Of a DNA stretch of 64,000 nt, positions 34,001-48,000 are shown piece after piece. The notes under the pieces are model-generated. The model ran no database searches. It was not told where the DNA came from and was given only the letters and a program-made list of their open reading frames with translations. A program made the translations under genes and the position numbers. How positions within the stretch are numbered: position 1 is the first letter of the stretch; each line of letters begins with the position of its first letter. Where the stretch lies: NCBI RefSeq assembly GCF_025024155.1, contig NW_026251720.1:462185-526184 (forward strand). Reading direction: 5' to 3'. Source of the DNA: Gamsiella multidivaricata. Its lineage: Eukaryota; Mortierellomycota; Mortierellomycetes; Mortierellales; Mortierellaceae.

Positions 34001-35383
34001 TTCCATGATATACTCCTGGTCCTGTCAGCCATGCAAATGTCTTGGCCACGCCCTGATACTGAAGGTCCTGGAACGGACTGAAAAAGTGTAGCTCACTGTA
34101 TGGCAGGTCACCCGGCAACTCCGAGAATCCTAATGAAGATGATAAAAACATCAATCTTTGCGTTTTTGTAAAGCCAAGAGTCACCCCCGTTTCCTCAGAA
34201 AATACGGTCCTGACGCCATACCTGGATTGACCTCGTATTTGGAAAAAAGGTTCTCAAACAGGGCCTTGTCCTCTGAGCCTCCAATTATTCCGCCAGAGCT
34301 GCTTGGTGTGACAGAGCCAATGAACTGGTAGATGCGTGTGGGCGTTACTGCTACCACGACATATTTCCGCAGACTAGCTGGAAACTGCTCCATCCGAAGG
34401 CCACTGATAGGCATGTTGGATCCAATAGAATACACTTGCTTAAAGTATCGTTCCTCTTTTTTGAACAACTCGGCTGTTGGCTCCAGTTCTGCTTCAAAGA
34501 TAAGTCCGTTCCTGGTTCCAATCAAAAACTCCTTTGTTGAAGACTCGGTAGGTCGGTCCGATGAGCGGTTCCATGCAATGGATTCAATCACAATGCCCTA
34601 CAGTTTTACAAACAGGAAGATGGAGGATTTCCTTATTTCAAATAAGCACATCATGAGAGGCATTCAAGCAAGACCAAGATACTGTGTGATATAGTAGGTT
34701 GAGAACATCGTACCTTGATTTTCGACAGGAGCTTTGCCTTCTTCCACTTTGCAAAGAGGTAATAGTTATCGCCCGTCTCTGTCGTGATGATCAAATGCCG
34801 CCCTGTCGGGTCGAAGAACATCTTGTAAATCCTGCCCTCTGTTGGTTTCCGCGGAATCTCGATATCTATACGTTATAACGTTTAAAGCAATGTCAGCATC
34901 ATGCATGGAGCTTTCATGGACAGTCTGTCAAGACTAGCAAACGGTGCTCGAAAAAAAGTATGAATTCCTGTACCCTCTACTTCATATGCCTTGTCAAGGT
35001 CGATACGCAGCAGATGCATGCTTTCCATGGCCATAAAAAGAATGTTGTTGGAGACAGCCAGGGCTGAGAGTCGACTCGGAATCTGGCAGTCGACCGGGTC
35101 GAGCATGAAGATGCGGGACTCATCTTCGATAAGTCCAGTGCTCACGTAGCCGCTCTCGAGCTATGTTAATCACAAGCAGCAGGGTCAGGTCAAGGATGCG
35201 CTTTGAGAGGGAGAGAGGCGGATATATGTTGTGCACTCAAAGCGCGACAAGTAGTACCAGGACGAGGTTGTTGGGCTCCCATCCTTGAGAAGCCTGGGTG
35301 ATGATGCCGCCATTCGACGAGCCGAGGTGTCCCGAGGCCTGGTTGCTGTCGAGATGCTGCTCAATGATCTCGTCCAAGTTCAT
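31002..35383 (-). CDS. VPS18: Vps18, core subunit of HOPS and CORVET tethering complexes
   Basis: Eleven exons on the minus strand: 35383-35258, 35160-34974, 34865-34714, 34597-34222, 34129-33780, 33683-33516, 33407-33210, 33109-32936, 32842-32381, 32290-32162 and 32048-31002; 1122 residues. Vps18 is a scaffold for endosome-vacuole tethering and SNARE assembly, with a C-terminal RING. An N-terminal beta-propeller region (FFDPTGRHLIITTETGDNYY, SGLRMEQFP) is followed by the Pep3/Vps18 core (KTFAWLTGPGVYHGNL) and a long alpha-solenoid (WIQQKNYRNALEVL, ALRHNDLELAQINADKPED). The RING begins CTACDYPLL (Cys896, Cys899), continues CQHTFHADC and ends SECLLCG (Cys1092, Cys1095). About 145 residues are inserted between these halves, including a glycine-rich hydrophobic stretch. 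The start is the first ATG of exon 1, and all junctions keep frame. Confidence 0.94.
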
Positions 35384-36009
35384 GACGAATCACTCGCGTT
35401 CCCTCAGTGTGGTTGTTGGAATGTTTTTGTGAATTCTCGAAAAGGACAAAAGAGAGGAAGAATACAACGGAAAGTGGGTCTAGGACGAGATTAGCATGGT
35501 CACTCGCACGTCACGTTGCCAAGAAAGCACGAAACGCGTTCCCCGCAAACGTGTCTTCTTTTCCGCACGTCTGAACGCCTGCACGCCTGGGGGGATCTGG
35601 CGTCAATAAAAAAAAAACGTATCTTCTTTTCATAGGTTTTGGTTCCTCATTTTGCATTAGTTTAGCGGGGGCCTTTTTTGGCTATCATTTGGTAACTATC
35701 GGCCGGCTGACAGTCCAAGCCGAGGCTTGGCCTGTGGCACGCCTGCACGCCTGGGAAGACCTGGCGTCAAATCCCTCCGATGGGGCAGGAGCATGCTCGA
35801 AAGCATTTTTATATCCTTCAACGCCATTGACCTATCCCACAACACCCTGTTTGGCGTGGGGATTTATCTGTTCCTCAAGTGCAGCGCTATGTGAGGAAAC
35901 AGTAGAAATATAAGCATATTTGTGGTCGGAAAAACGGAGATAACTTTTGAACGAAGAATGCTTTATCAACTTGTAGAGAAATATAACTGTACGCGATCGT
36001 ATCTTCTGG
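35384..36009. promoter_or_regulatory. VPS18 upstream region / CSF1 3' spacer with direct repeat and palindrome
   Basis: 626 bp between the VPS18 start and the CSF1 stop, both leftward genes. It contains two 31-bp direct copies (35576-35606 and 35740-35770) that match at 28 of 31 positions. A perfect inverted repeat CCAAGCC-GA-GGCTTGG is at 35715-35730. No coding frame is supported. These elements lie 190-390 bp upstream of the VPS18 ATG, a plausible promoter position. Confidence 0.5.
35576..35770. repeat. 31-bp direct repeat pair, 164 bp apart
   Basis: The copies share the prefix cgcctgcacgcctgg and the suffix ctggcgtcaa, with three mismatches in between. The perfect palindrome at 35715-35730 lies between them. 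Confidence 0.8.
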
Positions 36010-39000
36010 CTACTTCTCGATTTCCTCGTCGTCCATGATTATTTTACCCTCCCAGAGATCCCGCAAACCGGACATCTCAACTTTCTTTGCATGGATCTCT
36101 GCTACAGTCAGTAGGCCGGTTTCGAGCGCCATTGTCGCCACGTGAATGATCGGTGGGATATCTTCCTTCTTGAATCCCAAGTGCCCGAGAGGCAAAGGTG
36201 TATTTGGCAAGACGTCCAGCGCAGGCTTGAATACAATCTGCTCGCGCGCCTGGAACGTCAATTGAGCTCCTTTACTGGCCTCTGCTGGCTGACCCGACTG
36301 ATTTAAGGTTGTTGCTTGGGATGCACCAGTGAAGTCTCTATCTGCGCTTGTTCCTGCAGCGTCGTCTCCGTTTCCTGTCTCTAATCCTCCTCCAGATCCA
36401 GATCCAGATCCAGCACTACTGACACTGGGCTGTATAACTGCAGGCCCACCCGCTCCGCCATCGATCTTGATATTGGTCTGGGCGGAAGGTGTAGATGACT
36501 TTGAGGACACTGTGGTTACTGGGACTTCGTTCAGTATGGGCGAAGAGGGTGAGAGGGTCAAGAGAGGCTCTCCATACACTGCACCTTCTAGTACTGTCGT
36601 CGTTCCGCTCACGGCTGAGGTTGCTTCACTCTTGCTAATACCAGAAGATGCACCAGGAATGATAACGTCGAGCGAATTGGATACCGAGGCTTGCCCTAAA
36701 CCGTTAGCGATGGCCAGTGTAGGGTCATGACTGTTCACTCTCGATAGGGGTTGAGTCCCTCTCAGCTGTTCTGTTACCACGTCTACTCCTGCCATCACGT
36801 TCGCTGCTCCGACCGGAGTATCGCCTGTAGTCGCGCCGACAGTTGGTACGACAGCATCATCGGCCAGGTTCTTCATATCGATGAAATTTCTAATGCTCAG
36901 CTCCTCCAAGAACCTCTGGAAATTCTTCTCGACGCCTCGAAACAATCGGTAGTCAGTCGTGATATCGATGAGTCCTCCAAAGTCCGTCTTGCAAATGTGT
37001 TCGATTACATGACTATCCAGAGCCTGCCAGGACTCCATGATCTGTGTGGTCCTGGGTACCTTGGCAATCGTGGTGGAGCTCGGATTGCGGATACGATCGA
37101 ACCATTGCTCCAACGTAAACGAGTTCGTCGCACTCTGATCAATAACCTGAAGTATATACTTTTGAAGGCTCAAAAGCCCCAGCTCTATAGTGGTTCTGCG
37201 ATGAATCACCGGCTTGTCGTTCTCGGGGTAACTCAAGTCTCTTTCAAGTCTTGTCTTTACACCTTGGATGCTGGCATGGGTGCACTCTTTGTCGGACAAA
37301 AAGTACGGGAAGAAGGACAGGTTGAGATCGCCGATGGATATCTGCACTCGGCCAACGGTATTCCAGGCTGGGTGGACATGGCCCTGTAAATCGGCCAGAT
37401 TCGGCTCAGATATTGATGGATGTATATCAGCGGAAGCACTTGGCTGGAGCGTAGATGCTGAAGGCAGTGGCTTCTTGAGCTCCTGCTCGGCAGCTGAAAC
37501 CTTTTGTTCCATGGTGCTCGTCAGGCGAGACACCAGGTTCTTGAACACGGGAACAGTTTTCGCTCCTGCTAGTAACCGAAGGCCGTCAAGGTGCGCTATT
37601 ATCACCTGCGATACATCCCGCTCCATATTGGGGCTCTTCCAGTCATCCTGCAAGACCAACCGAGCTGGTTCAACTGCTAGGATGAAGAACTTCTTGTAGT
37701 CATAGGACAGAATGGATGTCATCCGTTTCGTCTGCAGAACAATCTCCACGATAGAGCACGGGAAGGTCGGGTGTCGGTTCACCTTTGAAAGAGTCTCCAG
37801 GGTGATGCCCTCCATGATCACGTATCCTTCCAGCCAGCCACGATCCATGGGCAAGAATTGGAGATCAAGCGGACCTATAGAGATAGATGCCGATCTCGGG
37901 TGGAAAGGGCGAAGCTTCGTACGAAGTCGAACCTCGTCCAGTTTAAAGTCCATCTTGCCGATCTGCGACCCAAGATCGCCCGTGATCTTCATCTGTTGCA
38001 AGCGCGCCACAACAAAGACGTTATATCCAAGAAAGCTCGACTCGCGCTTTTCGGATACCAATACCGCTCCTGTTGCAGGTTCAGCAGCTCCAGTGCTCGT
38101 AGAAGGGCCGGCAAATCCTCCTGGGGAAGGTTGAGACAGGGAAGACGCTTCAAATCCTTGAGAACCGCTGGTAGATCGACTCGCAGTTAGTCCATCACGA
38201 ATAAGATAGTTCGCCTGATCCATCCAGATCATCTTCATCAGCACAAGGATCTCCGCTTGTCGCAAATCAAAGTCCACGGCTATCTGTCTGAAGTCGACCG
38301 TTACAGATAAAGCCTTCTTGTTAACGACGGCCTGCCTCTTAGTCTCTGCGACGGCATTGAAGATCATTCCTTTGGTTATAAGGCGGAACCCCTTGTCCTG
38401 TGAAAAGATGTGGTGTGTATCGGAAGACGCGCCCTCGAATGTACCTGCGATTGTAGTCGAAGAGTTTCCTGCTCTGTCAGAGTTATAGCTCATCAAGATA
38501 TTGCCTTGCTCAAGAGTCAAAACTGACATGACCTTGGCCATGGGCTGGCAGTTGAACTCGATCCTAGTTTTCTCAATAAAGAGGTAGCAAGTAACGACCA
38601 GCTCCTGTCGCTTGCCCATCATCTGCTGGAGAGCGTTGCTATCCTGTCCTGAAGACGAGGGTGCAACCAAGGCGAGCTCATCTCCTGAATTGCCGGAAAC
38701 ATGCGCCGTCGATGATACAATGGGTACGACCATCTCCGGCTTTGAGTATTGTCGCTGCTGTCGAATCCCAACCTTAAGGCCAGACACGACGTCCTGAAAG
38801 AAAGGTACCAGCGATGGGTAAAAGGTGTTCTCGCAAGAGTGAATGTTCACCTCGGCGTGTACTCTAGGGGGGCCTGCTGCCTCGAGTTCCAAAAGGTTAT
38901 CCCCCAAAGGAATACGAAGACTTGTCCAGAGGGAAAGACCAGGAATAATAAACCGATCCACTCCCGATACCTCTGCTCCCACATGAGCAACGTTGGGTTC

Positions 39001-42000
39001 CGAGTCCATAAACTTGGATGCCTTGGGGAGCTTGGAAACGTAGCTTTTGGGATAGAAGCGGCAGACACTAGTCTTGCATTGGAATGTATTCTCGATCTTC
39101 CAGATAACGTTGCTTGAGGTCTGCGGTGTGGGCACTTCACCCTTGACAATATTCGGCGTGTTCGTCGACAAGGCTCCTTCGGATTTGGTAGTCGGCACTG
39201 CAGAGGCGGCCTGCTCGACTGCCAACGATGTGACAAGCCCCTTGCTGTTGTCGTAGACATCGCTGAGTGTGTTGATGTACCGAACAATGTTAGGATCGAT
39301 ATCGAGTTCAAATCCAGAGACGGTAGCCTTGGATGAAACCTTCTGATGCCCTGGAGAGTCCTTGGTCGCTTCGACTTGACAAGCTATACCGGGGAAGAGC
39401 AGACGGTTCATCTTGGGATGACTTCGTGACCGAAAGTGCTCGTCCTTACTCTGGTCGAACCTTGGCACGAACTGGGCACACAGTTGATTCAGCTCTCCCT
39501 CTGACGTTTCACCGCTTTTCGTCAGGATCGTAATAGAGGTGGCAGAGACCATGAAAGCTTCGACTAGTCTCTCGCTGCTGTCCATAATGTCCTCGCGCCG
39601 GTCCAGTGGAATCGCAACCGCCACGTCGTCAATGCTCAGAGTGATCTCAGTGGCCTCGAGTATGGAGCGCGTGTTATCCTTGTAGGTGGGAACCTCAACT
39701 TCAAGCGTTTTGATGATCCGCTTGGTATTGTCAGCCAACTTTGCCATGTCCGATGCCTTCAGTTCCTTCCGTCGTTCCAATTCGTGAGTGTAGTAAGAGT
39801 AGAGCCCAATGATTCTGCTCACGGATTGAGGCTGCATTAGGGCATGAACCTTCAGAAAACTCACGTAAAACGAGTTGACAGATGTCTGCACCACATGGTC
39901 CTGATTTGATACTTTGGGTCTGAAGTTCTGTACGTTGAGTCGGATGGTGATATACGCCAGTCGGAGCTTCCGGGCGCGGATATCCTCCGCTCGCGATCCC
40001 ATCCGGATGTTCCCAACATGGTGGTTCAAGGACAACGTGATGCTCTGAGCGTACAGCTGCCAGGCCAGCTTATTTTTGACGATTTCCGAGGTGGGAGATA
40101 TAACCGACGCAGGGGCAGGATTGGGGTTGTTGGTGATGAAACCTTTGAGTAGATCTGATTCGAAATAAAGAACAGCAGAAGGACTGACAGCAGCGATACT
40201 GAGTCCTACCAGTGACACATTAACAGAATACAGAAGAGTGGAATCACTCGGAGTGGGGGTTATCGCCGGTGAAGTTGGCCCAGGGCCTGTTTTCGATCCC
40301 TTCGACAGGATGTCGATGAGTTCATTTGCCTCTGCACCCAGGAGTGATTGTGCCGTCAAGATATGGTCCAGCATGTTGACATTCAAGGTCATTTCCACAA
40401 AGTCGAAGGACATTGAAGATTCCAGTTTCTTGGGGTGGCGTGCTCCGCGAGCAAGCGCAGAAATCGACGCACGCCTTGTACGAACAGGAGTAGCGGAGTC
40501 GACAACGTTCATTACGCTGCCGGAGGCGCGGATAACAGGCAGCGAGAAGCTAGCGGCATGCTTGTCCTCCTGAAGCCTCAGACGGTCACCTCCCCTCGTC
40601 TTTGGCTGGTTCGCAATAAAGTCCACGGACTGTCGGAGCAGTTGCGCAGTGTATGTGAGCCGAGGCACGGAGTACTGGAGCCCTGGGGGAACGTCGTGAA
40701 ACATCACCATCAAGTCGCCGGCTTCGTACTGGAAGAGGAGTGACGGCAGCATGTGAGATTCGAGCGTAAGGGTCTTGAGAACAATCTGGACCTTCAACTC
40801 CCGTAGCGTAGAGGGCGTCACCGTCTTGGGCTGCCGCTTTCGATCAGCCTCCAGCTCGTTCATGACTCCCTGGAACAAGAAATCGAAGCTCTGCATGTTC
40901 TCCTCTCGCCAATCCTTCGCGAATAAATACAGCTTCAGGATGCTGCGTGGTAGGGCAATGTTCACTTGTTTGAATGTTACCAGAAGGTTGATAACCTCGC
41001 GAGGAACGCTGGCCTTGGTTTGCTTGGGCCGTTTCGCGGGCGTGAACTGACTGAGAGTAGCCTCTGAGTTTATTCCGACGATCCCGAACTGCAGGAGCTC
41101 CTTGGTCGGCATTGGGCCCGCATGGTCCTTGGAGTACACTCGTTCCTTGAGCGAGGAGTTAATGCTGCTGATGTTGGTGGCGATGGAAGCGATCAGTTTG
41201 TTGTATCCCGATCTCACTATCGGAGATCCATCTGGATTGGACCCAGAGCTTTTTGCCACAGAAATGCCTTCAATATCCTGGTTCGGGAATGTACGCTGTT
41301 TTGCGAAGTTAAGTGCAGAGAGTTGAATCTGCGAGAAAATGATTTGGGCCGATAGATTGTGCGCCGTTAATGTGATCCGAATAGTCTCAACGACTGCCAT
41401 GCCGTTGAACACGACGTCAAATCTGTTGATAACCTGCAGAATGGTTGGCCCATCGTCTGCATTGGAGACTGCCGTTGTCTCGCGAGGCAAGTGGATGGAC
41501 TGGCGAGGGGATGAAGGATCTAGTTCAGATACAGACAGTGCGCATGTTATTTAGTATTTTTCAGCGACAATTGTACTCTTGCACATTGAGGCCCCATCGA
41601 TGATGGTATGCCATGACAACTTACTCTCAAAAGACCTGCGCACATCTAGGGGACGCTTGTCAATCGCGGATTCGAGAATCTTGTTAACCTGGGGCGTGAA
41701 AATGCGCTCGATCCTTAAAATATGCCTTGTGAATGCGATGATAACAGGGTTTAGATCGACTTCCGCACTCTTAAAGCCCGTCTTGACCGCAATATCGAGG
41801 AAGCCTGTATTAAGCCGATTTGTCTCATCCGAAATGGGGACTCCTGGGAATAGCCCTGCCTGAGCAAGCACATCGGCCTTGTATCGTGACTCGAATATGA
41901 GCTCAAGGCCAGTGATTCTTGTCCGGTTCTCCTGTTGTTCGTCGTAGATAGCCGCCTCTAGCTCACCTAGACTCAACTGTATCGAATTAGCGGAATATCG

Positions 42001-45000
42001 CAGTAGCTCGTACATCCAGGACTCTTTCATTGTTGCCGCGCTGTCCGCATCCAACACACGCTTTCTCTCGAAGACATCCGAAAACAGTCGACAATGTCGG
42101 AGGTCGTCCATTTCCCAGCTACGCCATTTAGAAAACACAGCGATCACAATGTCGTACATCGTATCCGTGCTAAACGACTCTAATTCGGGCTTCTTCAATG
42201 CCTCCTGCAATGTATTCGAGAGAGTCGGTGGCATCAGGCGCATGCAATGCCGAATATGCGCAAGCAGTTTCCAGCCATCATCATTTCGGTAGATCATCGT
42301 TCCCAGGCGTAGCGTTGTCGATGGTCTGGTCAAGAATACAGGGTCGGTATTGATCGCCTTTTGAGCCGAGAAGCGAGCGATTTCTGAAAACAGAGTCTGC
42401 AGCTGCTTGGATCGACGAAGCTGAAATCGGTTAAGAATAGTCTTAAGATCCTTTACAAAAGTCAACCAAGAGCAAATCGACCCGGCGACGATTTCAGCAG
42501 ACTGGTTGATAAAAAGCACCGATAACTTCTCCAGGTTCGCTGAAAAGTAGTTGGGATTAGCGGTCCGAATCAGTCGTAGCTGAAACCGCTCGAACGAAAT
42601 GTCGGCAATGACGGGCTCCTTCAGGTAGCTAAGATGATTGATACCAAGATGAGAGAACTGATGTCGTGCGTCCGGGATACCAAAAATCCTGGCTGTCGAG
42701 GCGGAGACAAAGCGGGCATTTAGCTTGAACCTTGAAAAGTCCACATTCGCTCTTGACTCGACCACCTTAAAGGACGCGATATGGATCTTCCCTGGCTCGA
42801 ACTTCTCGAACTCCTCGTCCTCGTACTTCACTGCGGCAATGATAGCAGCGTCATCCAGAACAATGTCAATCGCGCATAGATTGGCACCAGACAGCTCATA
42901 TCGCGTCTTGATCATGTTGATATCGTCAGCCCCATTGAGCGCGTCGGGCATCATCACGTCCTGAATAAAGCGGAGGTGAACACGGGGTACGTTGACCATA
43001 AACTGCTGAGAGTGCATTTTGCTGGGCTGCATGCGCGTCAGGAGTTCGACATACTCCATCTGAGTGACGTCCAGCATGGTCTCTAAATCCCATTCCTGAA
43101 AGAAGAACAGCGAAATCGTCAGAGATTGTTGCGCGTATGCGATGTAGTCCCGCCCATCAAAGGCATCATACCTCCGCATTGATTGCTTCGAGAAACTCCT
43201 GGATAATCTTGAGCAGGATGGGGGTCAGCAGGATTTTAACGTCCTGAGTCGCCTCAACAATAATTGTTGTCCGTTTTTCATCGGACTTTTCGTTTCCTTT
43301 CGGCTGAGCGGATGAAATCGAGCCGTGGTAATCTCCTTTGATACCAAACGCCTCATCAAAGTTGGCACGCGGATGATGTCTTGGCACGTCTTCCAAGATC
43401 TCCCCTGACTATGCACATGAATATTGTGGAGAAGACAATGCGGTTAGTCTTTCATATACGTTATCACGCGATGATCGAGAGCAAAGAACAACGCAAGACG
43501 CGGTACCTGTGATTGAGTGAACCTGACTCTGGGCGGGGGCAGATACGGTTGTCGGTGGTAAGCTGCTCGGGTGCTTGACACAGTATACCTCTTGAGATAG
43601 CTGCTGTATGGAATTGATCTCGCGGGGACTGTGGATGAGTTTTTAATCTCATCTGCCTCTGGGCCTACTATATTTCATAGATTGAGTGAGAACGGTGACT
43701 CCAATGTCAATAATTGCGCTGTCCAGGGGCAATTCACTAACCTTGCAGGATCTCTGTGTAGTCATATTCACTCTCTGAGTCTCCCTCCTCGCTGGAGTAC
43801 CGAAGTTCGAGGTCGTCAGAGTCGATATCGGGCCAGTCACGATCGTTAGAGCCGTGAGACTCACTTTCGCTTCCGGAGTCGCTCTCTGCAGACGCACCAA
43901 TAGAAAACGAAGAAGTGGACCTATATCGCATTTGATTAATTTGTTAGTGTCGTATACACAACCTAGCTGCCAGCCGCCATTTTCAAATCAACAGCTTTTT
44001 TCAACTATACCTGCGCACCGATAACCTCGGACCTGAAGATGCTGAGCTCGCATTTGAAGCGTACTCAAACATAGATCCATCCTCGCTTGGCACTTCTACA
44101 ATCGAGTCACTGCTGCCTATCGTATCACCTTTCATGGCTAGGAGGATATTAGCTGAACTGTTCGTTTCACTTGTCTAGCGACATTTAAAACTTCAAACAT
44201 ACCTGCTGGGTCGGATGTAAGGGGCGGCACATAAATGGTTCCGAAATGGTTTCCCTTCAGGTTGGGATGCGGTAATACTACCACGCGAAAAATAACATTA
44301 ATTTTTGAACACGAACAGAAATGTCAAGCAACTGTACAGGAGTTTTGTATTTCAATCCGCAATACCTTTTCTTGACTCTTGTCCTTTCCTGCTGTATATG
44401 TAAGGGCACCGCAGCGTTTCCCTGTCCTGCTCCCGAACGAAAGCTTGCTGCTTCTCGCGTCTTTCTCTCCAGTCACCGGCTCCTTGATACACCGTGACAT
44501 CGAACGCACAATTCAAACTAGCGATCTCCACCCAGGGTGCATGATCTTGGTGCGACTGTGAAAAGTTTGCGCCGTTAGTCAACAAGTATTTGGGTTTCGT
44601 AGAGTTTGACATGGATGTCGCCATTGGACCTACCGGGTCTGGTTCTCCCTTATGGTCATCTTTGCTAGCGTCAGTCAACGCCATTGAGCGAACGAGCAAA
44701 GACTGCATTTTCACCACCACTCGCCCCATATATCGCTCATTGATAACGTCGTCGAATTGCACGATGATGCCGTCCTTCAACAAGATCTGACTGACAACAT
44801 CTTCGCCCCAGATAGAAATATCAACTTCCTTGACACTAAGGTCGACGAACGTAATATCAGGCGGTATGACAGTCGCGTATTCGGGTGGAAAGGCATTATC
44901 TCCATCCTTTAGATTGTATACAAATGACTTGGCAAAGGAGGATACGCCCAGAAGGAATGAAGGCTTAATCTGGCCGTATATTGACCCTATATCTAGGGTC

Positions 45001-48000
45001 CAATTCGCAACGTACGTCGTCGTTTTGGGCAGCGGTCCAAAGAGTCGATGTGCATAGATTGAAATCCCTACATAGCACAGTTTTACAGAAGACAATACCC
45101 GTTCAGCACTATTTCCTCTGGAAAATACTGCAATAGAGGCCTCTTGTGAGAACTTACCATCAACGAAAAGGTAGTTATGATCGCCAGCGGACGGCTTTAC
45201 TTCGGGGCTTCCAGCGTCCCTGATATCTCTACTCCATGTCAATGGACTCACGTTCACATGCATATCTATTGTTTGTCCGAAAAGTGGCAGTGGCAAAGTC
45301 AATTCGTTTGCTCAGCTTTTTTTCTCAGCTTGAAACGAATGAGTACAGAAACACAAGTATTACCCATATAGACATCCAGGTTCCTAAGATCGAGCTGCAA
45401 TTCGGCGCAAGTAATCTGTGAAAAGTTTTCGCTGCTGTAAAGGTTTTCTGGCAGCATGAGTGTGGTGTCTGTGATAAGAAAATGAACGTAGACCTCAAAG
45501 GCATCGCTGGGTGGCTAAGGATAATGAATGTGAAACACAGGTGTTATTCAACTACGCCTTTAACCATGTTTTACTTGCGACTGATGCCCGGTATCGTTGC
45601 ATACTTTGGCATCGGCTTGCTTTTGCTCCGCCTTTTCCGTTCCTACAGCATCAATTCGCTTCTTCCGGTACTCTTCCATTGTAACAAAGTTAAGATACAA
45701 TCCCGCGTAGTTATCCATCAAGATGAGGATGTAGCGAACAACGTTTCCAAACATCTTGATCGTCACTCCGTGGCCCTAATATCGAGATTGAGTCACCAGA
45801 TAAGTACATAAATTTCCGTATTGCGTGGTGAAACTGGCGCTTAAACAAAGTAGGTACCTTAACATCGAGATTCAATGATTCGAGATGGCTGGGGTCCACG
45901 AAATCGTAGTACTCGTATGTTCCTTTGATAGCAACAGACGGTATAGTTGCAAACTTCTTTGAGTCGGCTGTCGAGAACTCTCCAAGCGTGTGGGCGAGCG
46001 GCAACTGGATCTCGAGACCACCATTGCGAATCTGAGAAAAGGAAACGTGTTAGGGCGGAGAATCCAACGCCGCGTTTGGTGGACTGCAAAACAATACTCT
46101 CAATAGGCTTAATTACCTCCACATCAAATGTGATGGTAGTAATTTCGGGGCTGTATTGCACAAAGGGTAGGACGACCTTGCAGTCAAGGGCCTGTCCGGC
46201 CGCGATGATGAACGCTATCGATAGTAGAGAGGAAGCGTTGAATCTTACCGAGCGGCACTATAGAAAACTTAAAAATTCTCGGCTTTATCGCCAGAAGTCG
46301 TACCATTTTCGTCAATCTCAGTCGGCTCATTGATGATGTTATGCTCGTTCACGTAAGTATATAGCTGGAAATTTGGTAACTTGATATCGAATTCATACTT
46401 GAACGGCACAAAATGAGCCATGTCGATGGGTGGTCCTGATGTCCAGTCTTTGGAGAGATCCTGAATGAGCGTAATATGGTCGCGAAGAATAAAGATCTTT
46501 GGCGTATCGAGCGTGATTTCAAAGTCCCAATCTCTCTGAGCATTCCAGACCAACGGGTTCTGAAGCTGGCATACCATCTATCAATGATCCGATAATGCCA
46601 TTATTAGATGCGGACTGACATGCGTAGATCTTGTGTTCAACTTGGACTTGCCTTCAGTTCCTTGAGATTAATGACAGGAGCGTAGTTGACACTAGATGTC
46701 ACGACAAGATTCTGTAGATCGACAAGAACGACATTCTTGTAGCCATCAGCACCATAAACCATGGGGATGTCGACGGAGATCATAGAGCCATGCGCAGCCT
46801 TCAACTCAAGCCAACCGTACGGTCGCATTGACTTTCCTCCTTGCACAGCTTGGAACTCAGGGTCGGTGTACTTCCAGTCCTGTTTTTAAATTGAGAAATA
46901 TGCGGGTTATTCTCTGCACACATTTATATAAAGATGATGAAAAGAAAATACCGACATTCACGTAAAGACACTTGCTTTTGATTTCTCTTGCGTTGGAATT
47001 TTGATGGTAACAGAAGAGCTGAAGGTCACCATGATCTGCAGGGCGGCATGAATACGGTCTTGGCCGGGCATGGCCTCCACCATTGGGCTCAAAGTTCGAT
47101 AGGCATTTGGAAAATAAAAGTTTTGAATCTCTGAGCGCTGTCTATCTGCCCAAGGACCGTACGAGATCACTGCTTCGTCTATGATTAGCTCCATCCCCCA
47201 TTCTGGCGGAAGATCATACTCAGCATGAGGGCTATTTTGAGAGGACTCGGGCACAGTTCCTAACAGAAATACAGACCATTAGCACTCGGATCAAATTATT
47301 GCAATACATGAATCGACAACAATGTTGCTCAGCCTACCCGCGATGTCTGTGTAGTACCGCAATCCCAGCTCATTACATTGTAATACATTGCGGACCATTG
47401 CGTACTCGCTGAAGCTGTTTTCCTTTAAATTTTCGTAGGATACATTCTGGTTGTAGCGTGGTAGACCATGCCACTCTTCTGCTACTTCCCGTGATACTCC
47501 AAAATACGAAGTCCACGTAGCCTTCAGTGGCCGAATAATTTGTTGAAGTCGGCTTGGTCCGCTCGGAGGTCTGTTTTGAGTGTCATCCATGAAAGAAGAG
47601 TTGGTATTAGAGCCAATTCAAACACGCAACAGGAATAGTTTACTGTGCCTAGATTTTTGAGCTTACAAACGAGTGATATCTGGAATATCGGTTCCCATAT
47701 GTCTTCCAGCGATCCCAGTATTATAATCCGCGTTTGGTTTAAAATCAATCGACGGCGTTTCAAAGGTGACCAGAAGAACCGTCTTGTATTTATCCAGCGA
47801 CGAGCGCGTCTGCAGCATGCGAGAACAAGTCAATGAATGTCAGACAGAGACAGGGCTATATTTCATATTAGATATCCTCAGTATAACATGTACCTTTGTA
47901 GCAGAGTACATTCCATGCGCGGACGGAAAGGAAGCGACAAGAAGCGATGGCAAATGAGCATTGCCCATAATGATGGCGCCAGTTTCACAGACAATTTTGA

